Counted from the stretch's first letter, positions 9,711-20,543 are shown. The stretch is 64,000 nucleotides of DNA from Phycisphaerales bacterium (GCA_029246705.1 JAQWMQ010000016.1:80320-144319), one strand, 5' to 3'. A program made the numbers and translations. The notes: generated from the sequence alone by a model not told the origin.

Positions 9711-10016
9711 AGGTCGAGTCCTTGGGCATCATGTGGGCCCTGATGCCAGTTTGCTCGACCCGGGCGGCTTCTCCGTTCGTCGCTATCAACGGCGGATGGA
9801 GGACCCGCGCGGGTCCGATCTGATCCTAACACAGCCCCTCGGCGGGGCCTGTTCATTCTTCATATCGGCAGATCTCGGTCGCCTCTCTACCCCGATAAAC
9901 CGCGCATGGGGGGCCTTCTCCAGGGGGAGTGGCCTTAAACGGCATCTCAGGGTAGACTGTCCGACTCGCCAGAGGGGGCATGTCCGCCCCCCATCGAGGC
10001 CCTGAAAGGCACTTGC
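9711..10016. promoter_or_regulatory. Divergent rnc/rpmH control region
   Basis: About 300 bp without a gene. A hairpin GCCCC-TCGGC-GGGGC lies at about 9835-9850. On the minus strand TGTTAGGAT at about 9820-9830 could be an rnc -10 box. On the plus strand TAGACT at 9953-9958 is a good -10 for rpmH, giving a leader of about 50-60 nt. That leader contains GGGGGC (9974-9979), a 6-nt loop and GCCCCC (9986-9991), a stable hairpin near the bL34 start, and GAAAGG as ribosome binding site. Roles are inferred from position. Confidence 0.4.
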
Positions 10017-10151
10017 ATGCATTATCCAAGAAGATGCAGTCGCATCAAGAAGATCCGCAAGCAGGGATTCCGTGCCCGGATGCGGACGAAGGCTGGCCGC
10101 AAGATGATCAATCGCAAGCGTGCGTTGGGCCGTCGAGTCAACGTCCGCTGA
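10017..10151 (+). CDS. rpmH: Ribosomal protein bL34
   Basis: A 44-residue, very basic protein. Residues 11-44 match the bL34 core, with KKIRKQGFRARM, KAGRKMINRKRA and LGRRVNV in the right order and spacing. The N-terminus (MHYPRRCSRIKK) lacks the usual KRTFQPS start, so the first ten residues diverge from the common form. GAAAGG lies 8-12 nt upstream of the ATG. bL34 lies near the polypeptide exit region of the 50S subunit. The usual partner rnpA does not follow; a shikimate kinase gene comes next, 34 bp downstream. Confidence 0.93.
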   Translation: MHYPRRCSRIKKIRKQGFRARMRTKAGRKMINRKRALGRRVNVR

Positions 10152-10185
10152 GCAGCGAGCCTGCAAACCTGCTTCAATTCAAGTG

Positions 10186-10746
10186 ATGACGCGGACGCCA
10201 GCATCGATTGTCGTGTTGATCGGCCTGCGTGGCGCAGGCAAGACGACGCTTGGGAAAGCCCTTGCCGTCGCGTTGTCCCGTGACTTCGAAGACCTCGACG
10301 AACTGGCGCTTGCAAGTACCAGTGCATCGACCGTGACCGAGCTCTTCGCCCGGGAAGGCGAAGCCGCCTGGCGTGCCCTGGAAGCAGCCAGCTTCGAGAA
10401 AGCCATCCTGAAGGACGACCTGGTCCTTGCCCTGGGCGGAGGCGCACCCATGGTTGAGTCGATTCGGACCCTGATCGAGGAGGCCCGCGAAGCCGGCCGG
10501 ATGCGGGTGCTCTGGATCGATGCGCAGGACGAGGTGCTCGCCGCGCGAATCGGCGAGCACGACCCCGGGAGACCGCCCCTGCTCAAGGACGATTCCGAAG
10601 GAATCCTCGACCCACTTTCAGAATGCCGGGCGCTTCGAAAGCGGCGTGCAGGCACCTTTGAAGCACTGGCAGACGCGGTGATCGACTCGCAGGGAGCGCA
10701 GGAGGACATCCTCAGGCAGCTGATGCGGGCCTCCTCCCCCGGGTAA
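10186..10746 (+). CDS. aroK: Shikimate kinase
   Basis: P-loop kinase of the shikimate pathway (shikimate to shikimate-3-phosphate, leading to aromatic amino acids). The 186-residue product has Walker A GLRGAGKTTLGKALA near residues 12-26, the substrate-binding DFEDLDELA, the FAREGEAAWRALE helix, LALGGGAPM (Walker B region) and the lid region with RPPLL. Size is normal for the family. The ATG at 10186 puts the P-loop 12 residues from the start; the longer frame overlapping rpmH is rejected. It sits 34 bp after rpmH and 76 bp before uppP, so the three may be co-transcribed. Gluconate kinase-like enzymes are the alternative, but the GGGA and DxD motifs favour AroK. Confidence 0.88.
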   Translation: MTRTPASIVVLIGLRGAGKTTLGKALAVALSRDFEDLDELALASTSASTVTELFAREGEAAWRALEAASFEKAILKDDLVLALGGGAPMVESIRTLIEEAREAGRMRVLWIDAQDEVLAARIGEHDPGRPPLLKDDSEGILDPLSECRALRKRRAGTFEALADAVIDSQGAQEDILRQLMRASSPG

Positions 10747-10822
10747 TGCTCAGTTCGGCGTGAGGATTGACCGATGGAGGCTACTGGAGCCCCGGAAGCC
10801 AACTCGAGAACGCGAGCAGACC

Positions 10823-11800
10823 ATGACGATCTTCGACGCAATCATCCTCGGCATCGTCGAGGGCATCACGGAATACCTTCCGGTCTCATCGACCGGACAC
10901 CTGATCATCACCTCCTGGCTCCTGGGACTGAACAAGGATCCCCAGACCGAGTCGGCGGTCAACGCCTTCAACATCATCATCCAGGGCGGAGCGATCCTCG
11001 CGGTGCTGGGGCTCTACCGGTCCCGGGTCGCCCAGATGATTCGAGGCATATTGGGGAAGGACCCCGTTGGCCGGAAGCTCTTTCTCAACCTGATCATCGC
11101 CTTCATACCGGCGGTGGTGCTGGGCCTCCTGCTTGACGATCTCATCGAGAAGTACCTGTTCAGTCCGATCCCCGTGATCGCGGCGCTCTTTCTCGGCGGG
11201 CTTCTCCTGCTGGGCATCCGCCGCTGGCAGAACCGACTCTATGCAGCCCAGGGCGATGACACGAAGACCGGTGACGGACGCTTCGTCGACATCGAGGATC
11301 TCTCCTGGCGAAGCGCGTTGATCATCGGACTGCTCCAGTGCGTGGCGATGTGGCCGGGCACCAGCCGATCGATGATGACCATCGTCGGCGGCATGTTCAT
11401 GGGACTGCGCCCACGACAGGCAGCCGAATTCAGCTTTCTCCTCGGTCTTCCCACCCTGGGAGGCGCATGCGTCTACAAGCTGGGCAAGTCACTGCTTCGT
11501 GATGGTGACAATTTCATCACGACCCTCGGTGGCTGGGCTCCGGTGGTGGTCGGGATCATCGTCGCGACCTTCGCCGCGGCGATCGCGATCAAGTGGCTGG
11601 TCGAATGGCTCGGTACCCACGGGCTGGCACTCTTTGGCTGGTGGCGAATCGCCTTGAGCGTCTTCCTGGTGATCGCGATCTGGATGGGCTGGTTCTCGAT
11701 CAGCGCACCTCTCGAAGATGAATCGGTGAACGCGGTCAAGGAAAAGAAGACCTTCGTGCTTCTGGAAACCGAGATCGCCGGGCTCGAACAGGATTCTTGA
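10823..11800 (+). CDS. uppP: Undecaprenyl-diphosphatase
   Basis: Membrane enzyme that dephosphorylates undecaprenyl pyrophosphate to recycle the lipid carrier for peptidoglycan and O-antigen; often linked to bacitracin resistance. Diagnostic motifs are GIVEGITEYLPVSSTGHLI near residues 10-28 and MWPGTSRSMMTIVGG near 174-188. About eight membrane segments are seen. At 325 residues it is longer than typical (about 270): there is a hydrophilic insert (about residues 133-155, with RRWQNRLYAAQGDDTKTGDG) and an extra polar C-terminal tail of about 30 residues. The ATG at 10823 is chosen because it starts the first membrane helix. Confidence 0.95.
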   Translation: MTIFDAIILGIVEGITEYLPVSSTGHLIITSWLLGLNKDPQTESAVNAFNIIIQGGAILAVLGLYRSRVAQMIRGILGKDPVGRKLFLNLIIAFIPAVVLGLLLDDLIEKYLFSPIPVIAALFLGGLLLLGIRRWQNRLYAAQGDDTKTGDGRFVDIEDLSWRSALIIGLLQCVAMWPGTSRSMMTIVGGMFMGLRPRQAAEFSFLLGLPTLGGACVYKLGKSLLRDGDNFITTLGGWAPVVVGIIVATFAAAIAIKWLVEWLGTHGLALFGWWRIALSVFLVIAIWMGWFSISAPLEDESVNAVKEKKTFVLLETEIAGLEQDS

Positions 11801-11869
11801 ACACCGAACGTTCAGAGCGCCTTCGCGACGAACCACGAGACCCACCAGCAAAGCGGAGGCACGCCCGGC

Positions 11870-12433
11870 TCAACCGCCGTCGGCATGCTCGGAAGCATCA
11901 CCCTCGGAGTCAATGGCATTCACATCGAGGACGGTGCTTCGAATGGCACGTTCGATCGAGGAGTCCTGGAGCGGCAGCCCCATGCGGACCCTGGCCAGCT
12001 GGCGTTCGACCGCGAGTCGGTCCATGGCCGGAGCGATCCGCGTGACCGGTGCGATCTGCTCGAAGACCGCGATCTGCCATCCGTCGCGTGCGGTCTGGAA
12101 GCCGACGTAGAGCACGTTGTCCGCAACGACGGGCCCAGCGGCATCCAGCCAGCCGGCACCGTCGTCATCCTGGTGCAGGTGTGGCTGTGCGAAGGTCTTG
12201 CCACCGGTCTTTTCCATGAGATACCAGCGGACCGCGCCGGGCTGGTCACCACCGGCCAGCATGCGCAGCCACCAGTCGGCACCCTCGAAACTGACCTTGG
12301 TGAAATCAACGACTTCAGGTCGCGGGAAGAGCGTGCCGCCCAGTGCCCAGGCGAGCAGTGCCGCCATGATGAAGAAGACGACCGCCTTCACGATGAGGCT
12401 TCGGAGACCGAGGATGACCTGGACGATTGCCAT
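11870..12433 (-). CDS. Hypothetical single-pass membrane protein
   Basis: A 187-residue protein with one N-terminal membrane helix (about residues 14-34, VKAVVFFIMAALLAWALGG) and a soluble, probably extracytoplasmic part. It contains GWLDAAGPVVADNVLYVGF and RIAPAMDRLAVERQLARVR. No known domain is recognised. It begins 18 bp after the ligA stop and is probably the last gene of the operon isomerase, FmdB-like, ligA, this gene. Its 3' end faces uppP with about 70 bp between. Function unknown. Confidence 0.75.
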   Translation of the reverse strand: MAIVQVILGLRSLIVKAVVFFIMAALLAWALGGTLFPRPEVVDFTKVSFEGADWWLRMLAGGDQPGAVRWYLMEKTGGKTFAQPHLHQDDDGAGWLDAAGPVVADNVLYVGFQTARDGWQIAVFEQIAPVTRIAPAMDRLAVERQLARVRMGLPLQDSSIERAIRSTVLDVNAIDSEGDASEHADGG

Positions 12434-12450
12434 AGATGGGACAGGATAGC

Positions 12451-14475
<2,025 letters not shown>

Positions 14476-14769
14476 CTAGTCGCGGGAGATGACGTCCGGG
14501 CCCTTGCCGGCCTTCTTCTCGTAATGTCCGTCCCCGGCCTTCTCGTACTTGGTGAAACCCATTCGGTCGAGATTCTTGTTGGACATCTTGGTCTTCTCCG
14601 CGGCATCGGAATGGTTCAGCGGAAGGTTCGGCATGGTCGGGATCCGCCGGACCGGAAGGCCTGATTCAGGATGCACCTTCAAGGGCGGGTCGGACATCTT
14701 CTGGATCACCTCGAACGGGTCGCCATCACTGCCATCATCTCGAAGCTCGACGTAGACATAGGTGGGCAT
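14476..14769 (-). CDS. FmdB-like small protein without zinc ligands
   Basis: A 97-residue protein. The start MPTYVYVEL, the segment FEVIQKMSDPPLKVHPESG and PVRRIP match the FmdB-type zinc-ribbon family in order and spacing. The family's CxxC pairs are absent: the first is replaced by ELRDDGSDG and the second by HPESG, and the protein contains no cysteine at all. The basic C-terminus is rich in Lys. The ATG overlaps the stop of the upstream isomerase gene (TGATG), and AGGAG lies 8 nt before it, so translation is probably coupled. Family members are often annotated as regulators without clear proof; function here is unknown. Confidence 0.75.
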   Translation of the reverse strand: MPTYVYVELRDDGSDGDPFEVIQKMSDPPLKVHPESGLPVRRIPTMPNLPLNHSDAAEKTKMSNKNLDRMGFTKYEKAGDGHYEKKAGKGPDVISRD

Positions 14770-15683
14770 CAGCACTTCTCCTGGGAAGACCCCGAAGGGC
14801 CGGTACAACAATCGGCGATCAGTCGACCTGCGGTGAGAATATCAGCGACTCGAGCCTCGCCCGCTTCACGCTCGATGATGAGATCCACCACCCGCGGCAA
14901 GGCGCGAACGCCCGCGAAGAAGGCATCCCAGTCGACGTCACCACTGCCGACGGGCACTTCACGACCCCAGGTTCCCGGTTCCTTGGTGGCAACCGCATCC
15001 TTGACGTGCACCTGGGTGACATGATCCGCCAACAGCCTGAGACCCTCGCAGGGGTCGCCCATTCCGTAGAGGATCATGTTCGCGGGGTCGAAGTTGACCC
15101 CGACATCCGGACGATCGAGCGCCTGCATGGCTTCGAGCATGGTGGCAGCCGATTCCTGGCCGGTTTCCAGCCCGACCGAGACGCCCCGCTGGGCGAAGAC
15201 ATCGATGACCTGCCGAAGCCGGTGCAGCATCGTCTCGCGCTGAGGATCCTCGACGTCATGGGGTATGAAGCCGGCGTGGAGGGTGACCAGGCGGATCTGG
15301 AACTCGCCGGCGAGATCGGCCACGCGGATCGCCGATTCGAGGGTCTGCGGCCATGAATCGTCTGGTGAGACGCCTCCGGTCCTTCGAATCGTCTCAAGGG
15401 TCGAATAATCCTCGTGCGCGGTCTGAAACATGCCGCTGGCCACCTGGACACCATGCTCCCGGAGGATCTCGATGCTTTCGGCCCAGATTCTCGGCTCCTC
15501 GACCAATGGCACCAGGGCGAGCTGAACTGTTTTGATGTCGGTCTGCTCGAGGAGTTCCAGAAGATCCCTGGGGCTGCTGGGTTGGAGACTCCAGCTGCAG
15601 ACCCCGATCTGAGCGTCCTGTTCCGGTTTGTCCTGCGGATCTCCTGACTTCTGCACGGTCGACTCCTTCCATAGATCTGGCAT
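14769..15683 (-). CDS. Sugar phosphate isomerase/epimerase-like TIM barrel
   Basis: A 304-residue protein of the xylose-isomerase-like (AP endonuclease 2) superfamily. Typical strands and metal-site residues are seen: IGVCSWSL near the start, LVTLHAGFIP, VGLETGQES, VGVNFDPANMILYG and QVHVKDAV, then a C-terminal IIERE with the metal-binding Glu. Such enzymes interconvert keto and aldo sugars or inositol derivatives; the substrate is not predictable. TACACT ends 5 nt before the ATG, so the message is probably leaderless. It heads an operon with the FmdB-like gene and ligA. A second member of this superfamily lies at 27825-28814. Confidence 0.8.
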   Translation of the reverse strand: MPDLWKESTVQKSGDPQDKPEQDAQIGVCSWSLQPSSPRDLLELLEQTDIKTVQLALVPLVEEPRIWAESIEILREHGVQVASGMFQTAHEDYSTLETIRRTGGVSPDDSWPQTLESAIRVADLAGEFQIRLVTLHAGFIPHDVEDPQRETMLHRLRQVIDVFAQRGVSVGLETGQESAATMLEAMQALDRPDVGVNFDPANMILYGMGDPCEGLRLLADHVTQVHVKDAVATKEPGTWGREVPVGSGDVDWDAFFAGVRALPRVVDLIIEREAGEARVADILTAGRLIADCCTGPSGSSQEKC

Positions 15684-15688
15684 TGAGA

Positions 15689-15694
15689 AGTGTA
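15689..15694 (-). promoter_or_regulatory. Probable -10 box, leaderless geometry
   Basis: On the minus strand TACACT ends 5 nt before the ATG of the sugar isomerase gene (15683). No good ribosome binding site lies in the gap. Confidence 0.4.
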
Positions 15695-15760
15695 CCCTTG
15701 CATGACGCAGCTGGCCCCCATCCCGCTCGCCCCTTAGACTGGAAGATTGGAGATCCAGAT

Positions 15761-16447
15761 TTGACCAGTGCCAGGGTCGACCACGACACCATCACAACCG
15801 ATGATGACGAGCCCAAGAGACGGGGCCTGGGACGCCGCATGGGTGCGTTCTTCAGCAAGCTGTCCACCCGGAACGCCTTCTTCAACAAGATCTGCTCGCT
15901 GATCTGGTTGCCCTACGCGTTCCGAAGCGGCATCAGCTTCCGTCAACTGGACAAGGACACCTTCACGGCCAAGCTCCCCTTCAGGCGCTTCAACCGCAAC
16001 TGGTACAACGCCATGGCGGGTGCCGCGCTGCTGGGAAACTCGGAAGTGGCCGCCGGCATGTACCTCTTCGCCGAATGCGGCTCGGACTACGTGGTGATCT
16101 GCAAGGAGATGCGCTACCGGTTCCTGAGGCCCTGCTTCGGCCCGGCCATCTACCGGATCGTGAACTGCGAGGATCTGACCACCAAGGTGGCCGAAGGCGG
16201 TGAATTCAACATCGAGCTCGAGATGGCGATCACCCAGCACATGCACAAGAAGCAGGGCAAGGATCGTCGCGTCGGACGCTGCTACATCACCTTCCACTGC
16301 ACCCCGAAGGAAATGTACAACGGTCGTCGCGCCCGGGTCGCCAACCGCGATCGAAACGCCTCGAGCCCCCAGGTGACCATCGAACACAAGCCCGAGGGCG
16401 AAACCGAGCACACCACCGAGCACGAAGACATCGCTCGCAGCACGTGA
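15761..16447 (+). CDS. DUF4442-like hotdog-fold protein
   Basis: A 228-residue soluble protein that resembles DUF4442 / PaaI-like thioesterase-fold proteins. The conserved-looking core is FNRNWYNAMAGAALLGNSE near residues 76-94, followed by alternating strands (YVVICKEMRYRFLRP, GRCYITFHC). The N-terminal 40 residues and the C-terminal 35 (Glu/Thr-rich) are low-complexity. The start is unsure: a TTG at 15761 follows GGAG by 8 nt and TAGACT (15735-15740) could be its -10 box; an upstream TTG at 15683 would overlap the divergent promoter. Thioesterase activity is only a family-level guess. Confidence 0.7.
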   Translation: MTSARVDHDTITTDDDEPKRRGLGRRMGAFFSKLSTRNAFFNKICSLIWLPYAFRSGISFRQLDKDTFTAKLPFRRFNRNWYNAMAGAALLGNSEVAAGMYLFAECGSDYVVICKEMRYRFLRPCFGPAIYRIVNCEDLTTKVAEGGEFNIELEMAITQHMHKKQGKDRRVGRCYITFHCTPKEMYNGRRARVANRDRNASSPQVTIEHKPEGETEHTTEHEDIARST

Positions 16448-16480
16448 GCTGCGCTCATCGCCCCCTTCATCGTCCTCGCG

Positions 16481-16486
16481 TAGACT
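16481..16486 (+). promoter_or_regulatory. Probable -10 box, leaderless geometry
   Basis: TAGACT lies 8 nt before the ATG at 16495. The gap (TGCCCCCC) has no ribosome binding site, so a leaderless mRNA is likely. Confidence 0.45.
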
Positions 16487-16494
16487 TGCCCCCC

Positions 16495-17604
16495 ATGCAG
16501 TCAGCGAACGCGCGAGGCATTCTCGGATGGGGCATCTACTCCGCCAGCAGTTGGACCTGGTGCATCGGGCTCTTCCTCCCGATCATCATGCTTCGTCTCT
16601 TCGGCTGGCCGGGCTTCTTTCTCTTCGCGATCCCCAACATCGCCGGCGTGGTGATCTTCGGCTATCTCTTCGATGAAAAGAGCTGCCTGCGACTGCTCCG
16701 CGAGCATCGCCCGGCGATTCGATTGTTCTCGATCGCGACCTCGGCCTACCAGCTCTTCTTCATCGCCTGGCTCTGGTCCCACCTCTACGCGGGTGGAAGC
16801 CCGACCACGGGGGCCGCGATCGCGCTGGGAATCTGGGTGGTCGGTCTCCTGCTTGCTGCGGTCCCGGACCGGGCGTGGTGCTGGCTGGGGGTACTGACGT
16901 GGATCGTCTCGCTGGTGCTGTTCATCACCCTTGGAACCGGCGGCCTCGATCGCCCCCTGGCCGAAAGCGAACTCACCTCGACCGACCTCCTGCTGATCGC
17001 GCCGTCGATCATCTTCGGGTTCCTGTTCTGTCCATGGCTCGATGCATCGTTTCATCGGGCGAGGATCCGCTCACGCAGCCCTCATGCCTTCGCGGTGTTC
17101 GCGGTGGCCTTCGCTCCCATGATCCTCTTGAGCTGCGCCTATTCGAGCCAGGGCATGCTGGTGGTCGGGGCGGTGGCGCTCACCCAGATCACCATGCAGG
17201 CAGGTTTCACCAATGCGGTCCATGCCCGCGACGCATGGCTTGGCGGTCCCGGTGCAGTCCAGGCAGGCAGCTCGAGCTGGCCGTGGGCGGCACTGGTTCC
17301 GGTGATTGCGATTCTCTTCGGGACCTTGCCGATGGTCGCAGGTGAAAGCACCTACCTTCGACTGCTGGGGCTCTATGGACTCGTATTCCCCGCCTATGCC
17401 CTGCTGTTCATGAGCCCCTGGGCCAGGATGACGCCGAATCGGCTCACCCTGCTGCTGCTGGGCGTCCTGCTGCTCCCCTGCGCACTGGCGCTCGATCTCG
17501 CCTTCGTGGGGCACCGGACCGGCTGGGTTCCGGTGGCGATCGGTGGCCTGCTGGTTCTTGCGCTGGCCGTGCTGATGGCGACTCGAAGGGCTCATCCCGC
17601 CTGA
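16495..17604 (+). CDS. Polytopic membrane protein, unknown function
   Basis: A 369-residue, highly hydrophobic protein with about ten predicted membrane helices and short loops. Examples are GLFLPIIMLRLFGWPGFF, GIWVVGLLLAAVP, LLLIAPSIIFGFLFCPWLD and ALVPVIAILFGTLP. The pattern of paired helices with a WLDASFHRAR segment after helix six resembles sodium/solute symporter-like planctomycete proteins only loosely; no family is recognised with confidence. It stands alone between the DUF4442-like gene and the DUF1800 gene. The ATG at 16495 is chosen because a -10 box lies 8 nt upstream. Confidence 0.75.
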   Translation: MQSANARGILGWGIYSASSWTWCIGLFLPIIMLRLFGWPGFFLFAIPNIAGVVIFGYLFDEKSCLRLLREHRPAIRLFSIATSAYQLFFIAWLWSHLYAGGSPTTGAAIALGIWVVGLLLAAVPDRAWCWLGVLTWIVSLVLFITLGTGGLDRPLAESELTSTDLLLIAPSIIFGFLFCPWLDASFHRARIRSRSPHAFAVFAVAFAPMILLSCAYSSQGMLVVGAVALTQITMQAGFTNAVHARDAWLGGPGAVQAGSSSWPWAALVPVIAILFGTLPMVAGESTYLRLLGLYGLVFPAYALLFMSPWARMTPNRLTLLLLGVLLLPCALALDLAFVGHRTGWVPVAIGGLLVLALAVLMATRRAHPA

Positions 17605-17682
17605 GCTGGCCCAAAAGAGCCTGATCACCCACAGGTTCTGTTGGAACATGGCCATCCGAAGCGATAGTGTTAGGGAGCACCC

Positions 17683-19206
17683 ATGGTGATACCTGGAAGG
17701 AGTGCGGTCATGCCGGAATCCACGCTGCGCCCCCTGCCTGACCGGGACTTCGACTTCTGGGCTGCACACCACCTCCTGTCACGCGCTGGCTTCGGTGGAA
17801 CCCCGGACCAGGTACGGGCCCTTTCACAACTCGGTCTCGATGACGCGGTCGACTTCATCGTCGACTACGAGGAGCTGCCCACTCCGGAGGTCGGGGGTGA
17901 TTTCCAGTCGAACATCATGCGCCCCGCGACCGAGGCTGAAACCGCGGCATACCGTCGCGCCCGGGAAGCCGGTGACGAGGCGACGCTCAGCCAGTTCCGC
18001 ATGCGTCGGCAGAAGCGCCAGGTCGCTGACCGCCAGCAGATCCGTGAGATCCGCAAGTGGTGGATCGAACGCATGATCGAGACCCCGCGTCCGCTGGAAG
18101 AGAAGATGACGCTCTTCTGGCACGGACATTTCGCGACGGGGTACCGGGCGATCGAGGACAGCTGGCACATGCTCCAGCAGAACCGGATGTTCCGGGATCA
18201 CGCGACCGGCAACTTCGGGAATCTCCTGTTCGGAATCATCCGTGACCCGGCGATGCTCCGCTACCTCAACAACAACCAGAACCGGAAGGAGAGACCCAAC
18301 GAGAACTTCTCGCGCGAACTGATGGAACTCTTCTCCCTGGGCGAAGGCAACGACTACACCGAGCAGGACATCAAGGAAGGCGCCCGGGCCCTGACCGGCT
18401 ACTCCTACCGGGACGACTCCTTCGTATTCAACGAACGGCTGCACGACAGCGACCAGAAGACGATCCTCGGACGAAGCGGCAACTTCGACGGCGACGACTT
18501 CGTGCGAATCATCCTTTCCCGCAAGGTCTGCAGCGAGTTCCTCGCACTGAAGCTCTACCGGTTCTTCGTCAACGACGCTCCCGACGTGCCGACCAGGGAT
18601 CAACGCCCCTTCCTCAAGACCCTGGCCAAGAAGATCCGTTCCGGCGAGTACGAGATCAAGCCGGTGCTCAAGGCACTCTTCAAGAGTCGCCATTTCTACA
18701 TGGACACCAATCGATGTGCGGTGGTCAAGAGCCCGGTACAGCTCACGGTGCAGACCATTCGCTGCCTCCAGACCCCGGTACGGGATCTCACGACCCTCGC
18801 GGCAGCCAACGAACTCATGGGGCAGAGCATCTTCGAACCGCCTTCGGTCAAGGGCTGGGACGGGGGACGCAGCTGGATCAACACCTCGACCCTCTTCATC
18901 AGGCAGAACCTCGCCATCTACCTGCTGACCGGGAAGAGACCGGACGTCTACGACTGGCAGTTGAGCGGCACCCGCTACGACCCTTCCATCCTGCTGGCCT
19001 CCCTGGATGCGGATGCTCGAGGCCGGGTCGATCCCGATGAGGCACTCCCCTATCTCTGCAGGTTCATGCTGGGCGACATCCCCCATCCCAGTCGCCTCGA
19101 GAGCCTGGGCGAATTCATCCGTGAGCACGACGGTCGCATCGATGGGGATCGTCTCACCGGCGTCCTCTGCCTGATCACCTCGATGCCCGAGTACCAACTC
19201 TGCTGA
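17683..19206 (+). CDS. DUF1800 family protein
   Basis: Large planctomycete-typical protein of unknown biochemistry, 507 residues from the first ATG. The DUF1800 hallmarks are present: HHLLSRAGFGGTPDQVRAL near the start, KMTLFWHGHFATG, NENFSRELMELFSLGEGNDYTEQDI near residues 205-230 and EPPSVKGWDGGRSWINTST near 385-403. An alternative ATG at 17710 has the better ribosome binding site (GGAAGGAG, 8 nt). No signal peptide is seen. It is followed 20 bp later by a DUF1501 gene; such pairs are very common in planctomycetes and are presumed to act together in export or at the cell surface, but no reaction is known. Confidence 0.9.
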   Translation: MVIPGRSAVMPESTLRPLPDRDFDFWAAHHLLSRAGFGGTPDQVRALSQLGLDDAVDFIVDYEELPTPEVGGDFQSNIMRPATEAETAAYRRAREAGDEATLSQFRMRRQKRQVADRQQIREIRKWWIERMIETPRPLEEKMTLFWHGHFATGYRAIEDSWHMLQQNRMFRDHATGNFGNLLFGIIRDPAMLRYLNNNQNRKERPNENFSRELMELFSLGEGNDYTEQDIKEGARALTGYSYRDDSFVFNERLHDSDQKTILGRSGNFDGDDFVRIILSRKVCSEFLALKLYRFFVNDAPDVPTRDQRPFLKTLAKKIRSGEYEIKPVLKALFKSRHFYMDTNRCAVVKSPVQLTVQTIRCLQTPVRDLTTLAAANELMGQSIFEPPSVKGWDGGRSWINTSTLFIRQNLAIYLLTGKRPDVYDWQLSGTRYDPSILLASLDADARGRVDPDEALPYLCRFMLGDIPHPSRLESLGEFIREHDGRIDGDRLTGVLCLITSMPEYQLC

Positions 19207-19226
19207 ATCATCCGGAGGGCCGTCAC

Positions 19227-20543
19227 ATGCCACGTGAAGAACCAAACGCCTACTCTCGTCGACTGTTCCTCCAGCAGGGCGTGACCCTTGCCTCGATCGC
19301 GGGGACGGTGCCGTGGTTCGTCCAGCAGAGTGCGACCGGCATGATGCATCCGCTGGATTCGGCGGTCTCGAGCCTTGCCGGGGTTCCAGAGGAGAGGATC
19401 CTCGTGGTGGTACAGCTGGGCGGCGGCAACGACGGCCTCAACACGGTGGTCCCCTACTACTCCGACCAGTACCGCAAGGTACGCCCCTCGATCGCCATCG
19501 GTGCACCGGGGCGACCCAACGGAGGAGCCGGCGCGGCACTCGAACTCGACCAGGAAGCGGGCCTGGGACTGCACCCGCAGCTCACGGGCCTGAAGTCGCT
19601 GCATGACGAAGGCCTGCTCGGCGTGATCCAGGGCACCGGGTACCCCAACCCCAACCGAAGTCACTTCACGTCGATGGACATCTGGCACACCGCGCGGCAC
19701 GACGCCAAGGGCAACGGCTGGCTCGGTCGCTATTTCGACAACACCTGCAACGGCACACCGGACCCTGAAGGCGCGATCGCGATCGGTGGCACCGCGCCCC
19801 TGGCCATGCACGGCGACATGCAGAAACCAGTGAGCTTCGAATCGGAGGATCTCTTCCGCTGGCTCGGACAGGACCTGCATGCATCGATGAAGTCGCCCTA
19901 CGACAGCATCAACCGGATGGGCATGCCCGACGACGTCGAACCCGGCACCCAGGCCTCCTTCCTGATGCGCACCGCACTCGATGCCCAGCTTTCCTCGGAC
20001 CGTATTCGCAAGGCGGTCGCGCAGAAGACGCTCGTGAACTACCCGAACAACAACGGGCTTGCCCGGCAGCTGCGCCTGGTCGGCGCGATGATCCGCAACG
20101 AGATGCGCACCCGGGTCTACTACGTGACGCTTGGTGGTTTCGACACGCACGCCAACCAGCTGAATTCCCACGGAAACAGGATGCGTCAGTTCGGCGAGGC
20201 GATGAAGATCTTCCAGGACGACCTGAAGGCACAGGGCAACGACAAGCGGGTGCTGACCATGGTCTTCAGCGAATTCGGTCGCCGAGTCGCGCAGAACGCC
20301 TCGGGAGGCACCGACCACGGAACCGCGGCACCCATGTTCCTGGTGGGCCCCATGGTCCGTCCCGGGGTTCTCGGACAGCACCCGTCCCTGGAAAATCTTG
20401 ATTCCGGGGATCTTCGACATACCGTCGACTTCAGGTCGATCTATGCTTCGGTACTCGAAGACTGGTTGAAGACCCCGTCCCAGGCCGTGCTCGGAAAGAC
20501 GTACCAGAAGGCGGAAGTCTTCAACCCGGAGGCTCTCAAGTGA
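19227..20543 (+). CDS. DUF1501 family protein with Tat signal
   Basis: A 438-residue exported protein. The N-terminus carries a twin-arginine signal (YSRRLFLQQGVTLASIAG), so it is probably exported folded. Family blocks include VVVQLGGGNDGLNTVVPYY near residues 60-78, VIQGTGYPNPNRSHF, GGFDTHANQ and FSEFGRRVAQNASGGTDHG near 350-368. The fold is related to alkaline phosphatase/sulfatase-type enzymes, but activity is unproven. It is paired with the upstream DUF1800 gene, GGAGGG precedes the ATG, and its stop overlaps the GTG of the following metal-binding lipoprotein (GTGA), which suggests translational coupling. Confidence 0.92.
   Translation: MPREEPNAYSRRLFLQQGVTLASIAGTVPWFVQQSATGMMHPLDSAVSSLAGVPEERILVVVQLGGGNDGLNTVVPYYSDQYRKVRPSIAIGAPGRPNGGAGAALELDQEAGLGLHPQLTGLKSLHDEGLLGVIQGTGYPNPNRSHFTSMDIWHTARHDAKGNGWLGRYFDNTCNGTPDPEGAIAIGGTAPLAMHGDMQKPVSFESEDLFRWLGQDLHASMKSPYDSINRMGMPDDVEPGTQASFLMRTALDAQLSSDRIRKAVAQKTLVNYPNNNGLARQLRLVGAMIRNEMRTRVYYVTLGGFDTHANQLNSHGNRMRQFGEAMKIFQDDLKAQGNDKRVLTMVFSEFGRRVAQNASGGTDHGTAAPMFLVGPMVRPGVLGQHPSLENLDSGDLRHTVDFRSIYASVLEDWLKTPSQAVLGKTYQKAEVFNPEALK

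Noticed and set aside
17824..19245. 473-codon frame antisense to the DUF1800 gene
   Set aside because: Composition and lack of motifs show it is a shadow.
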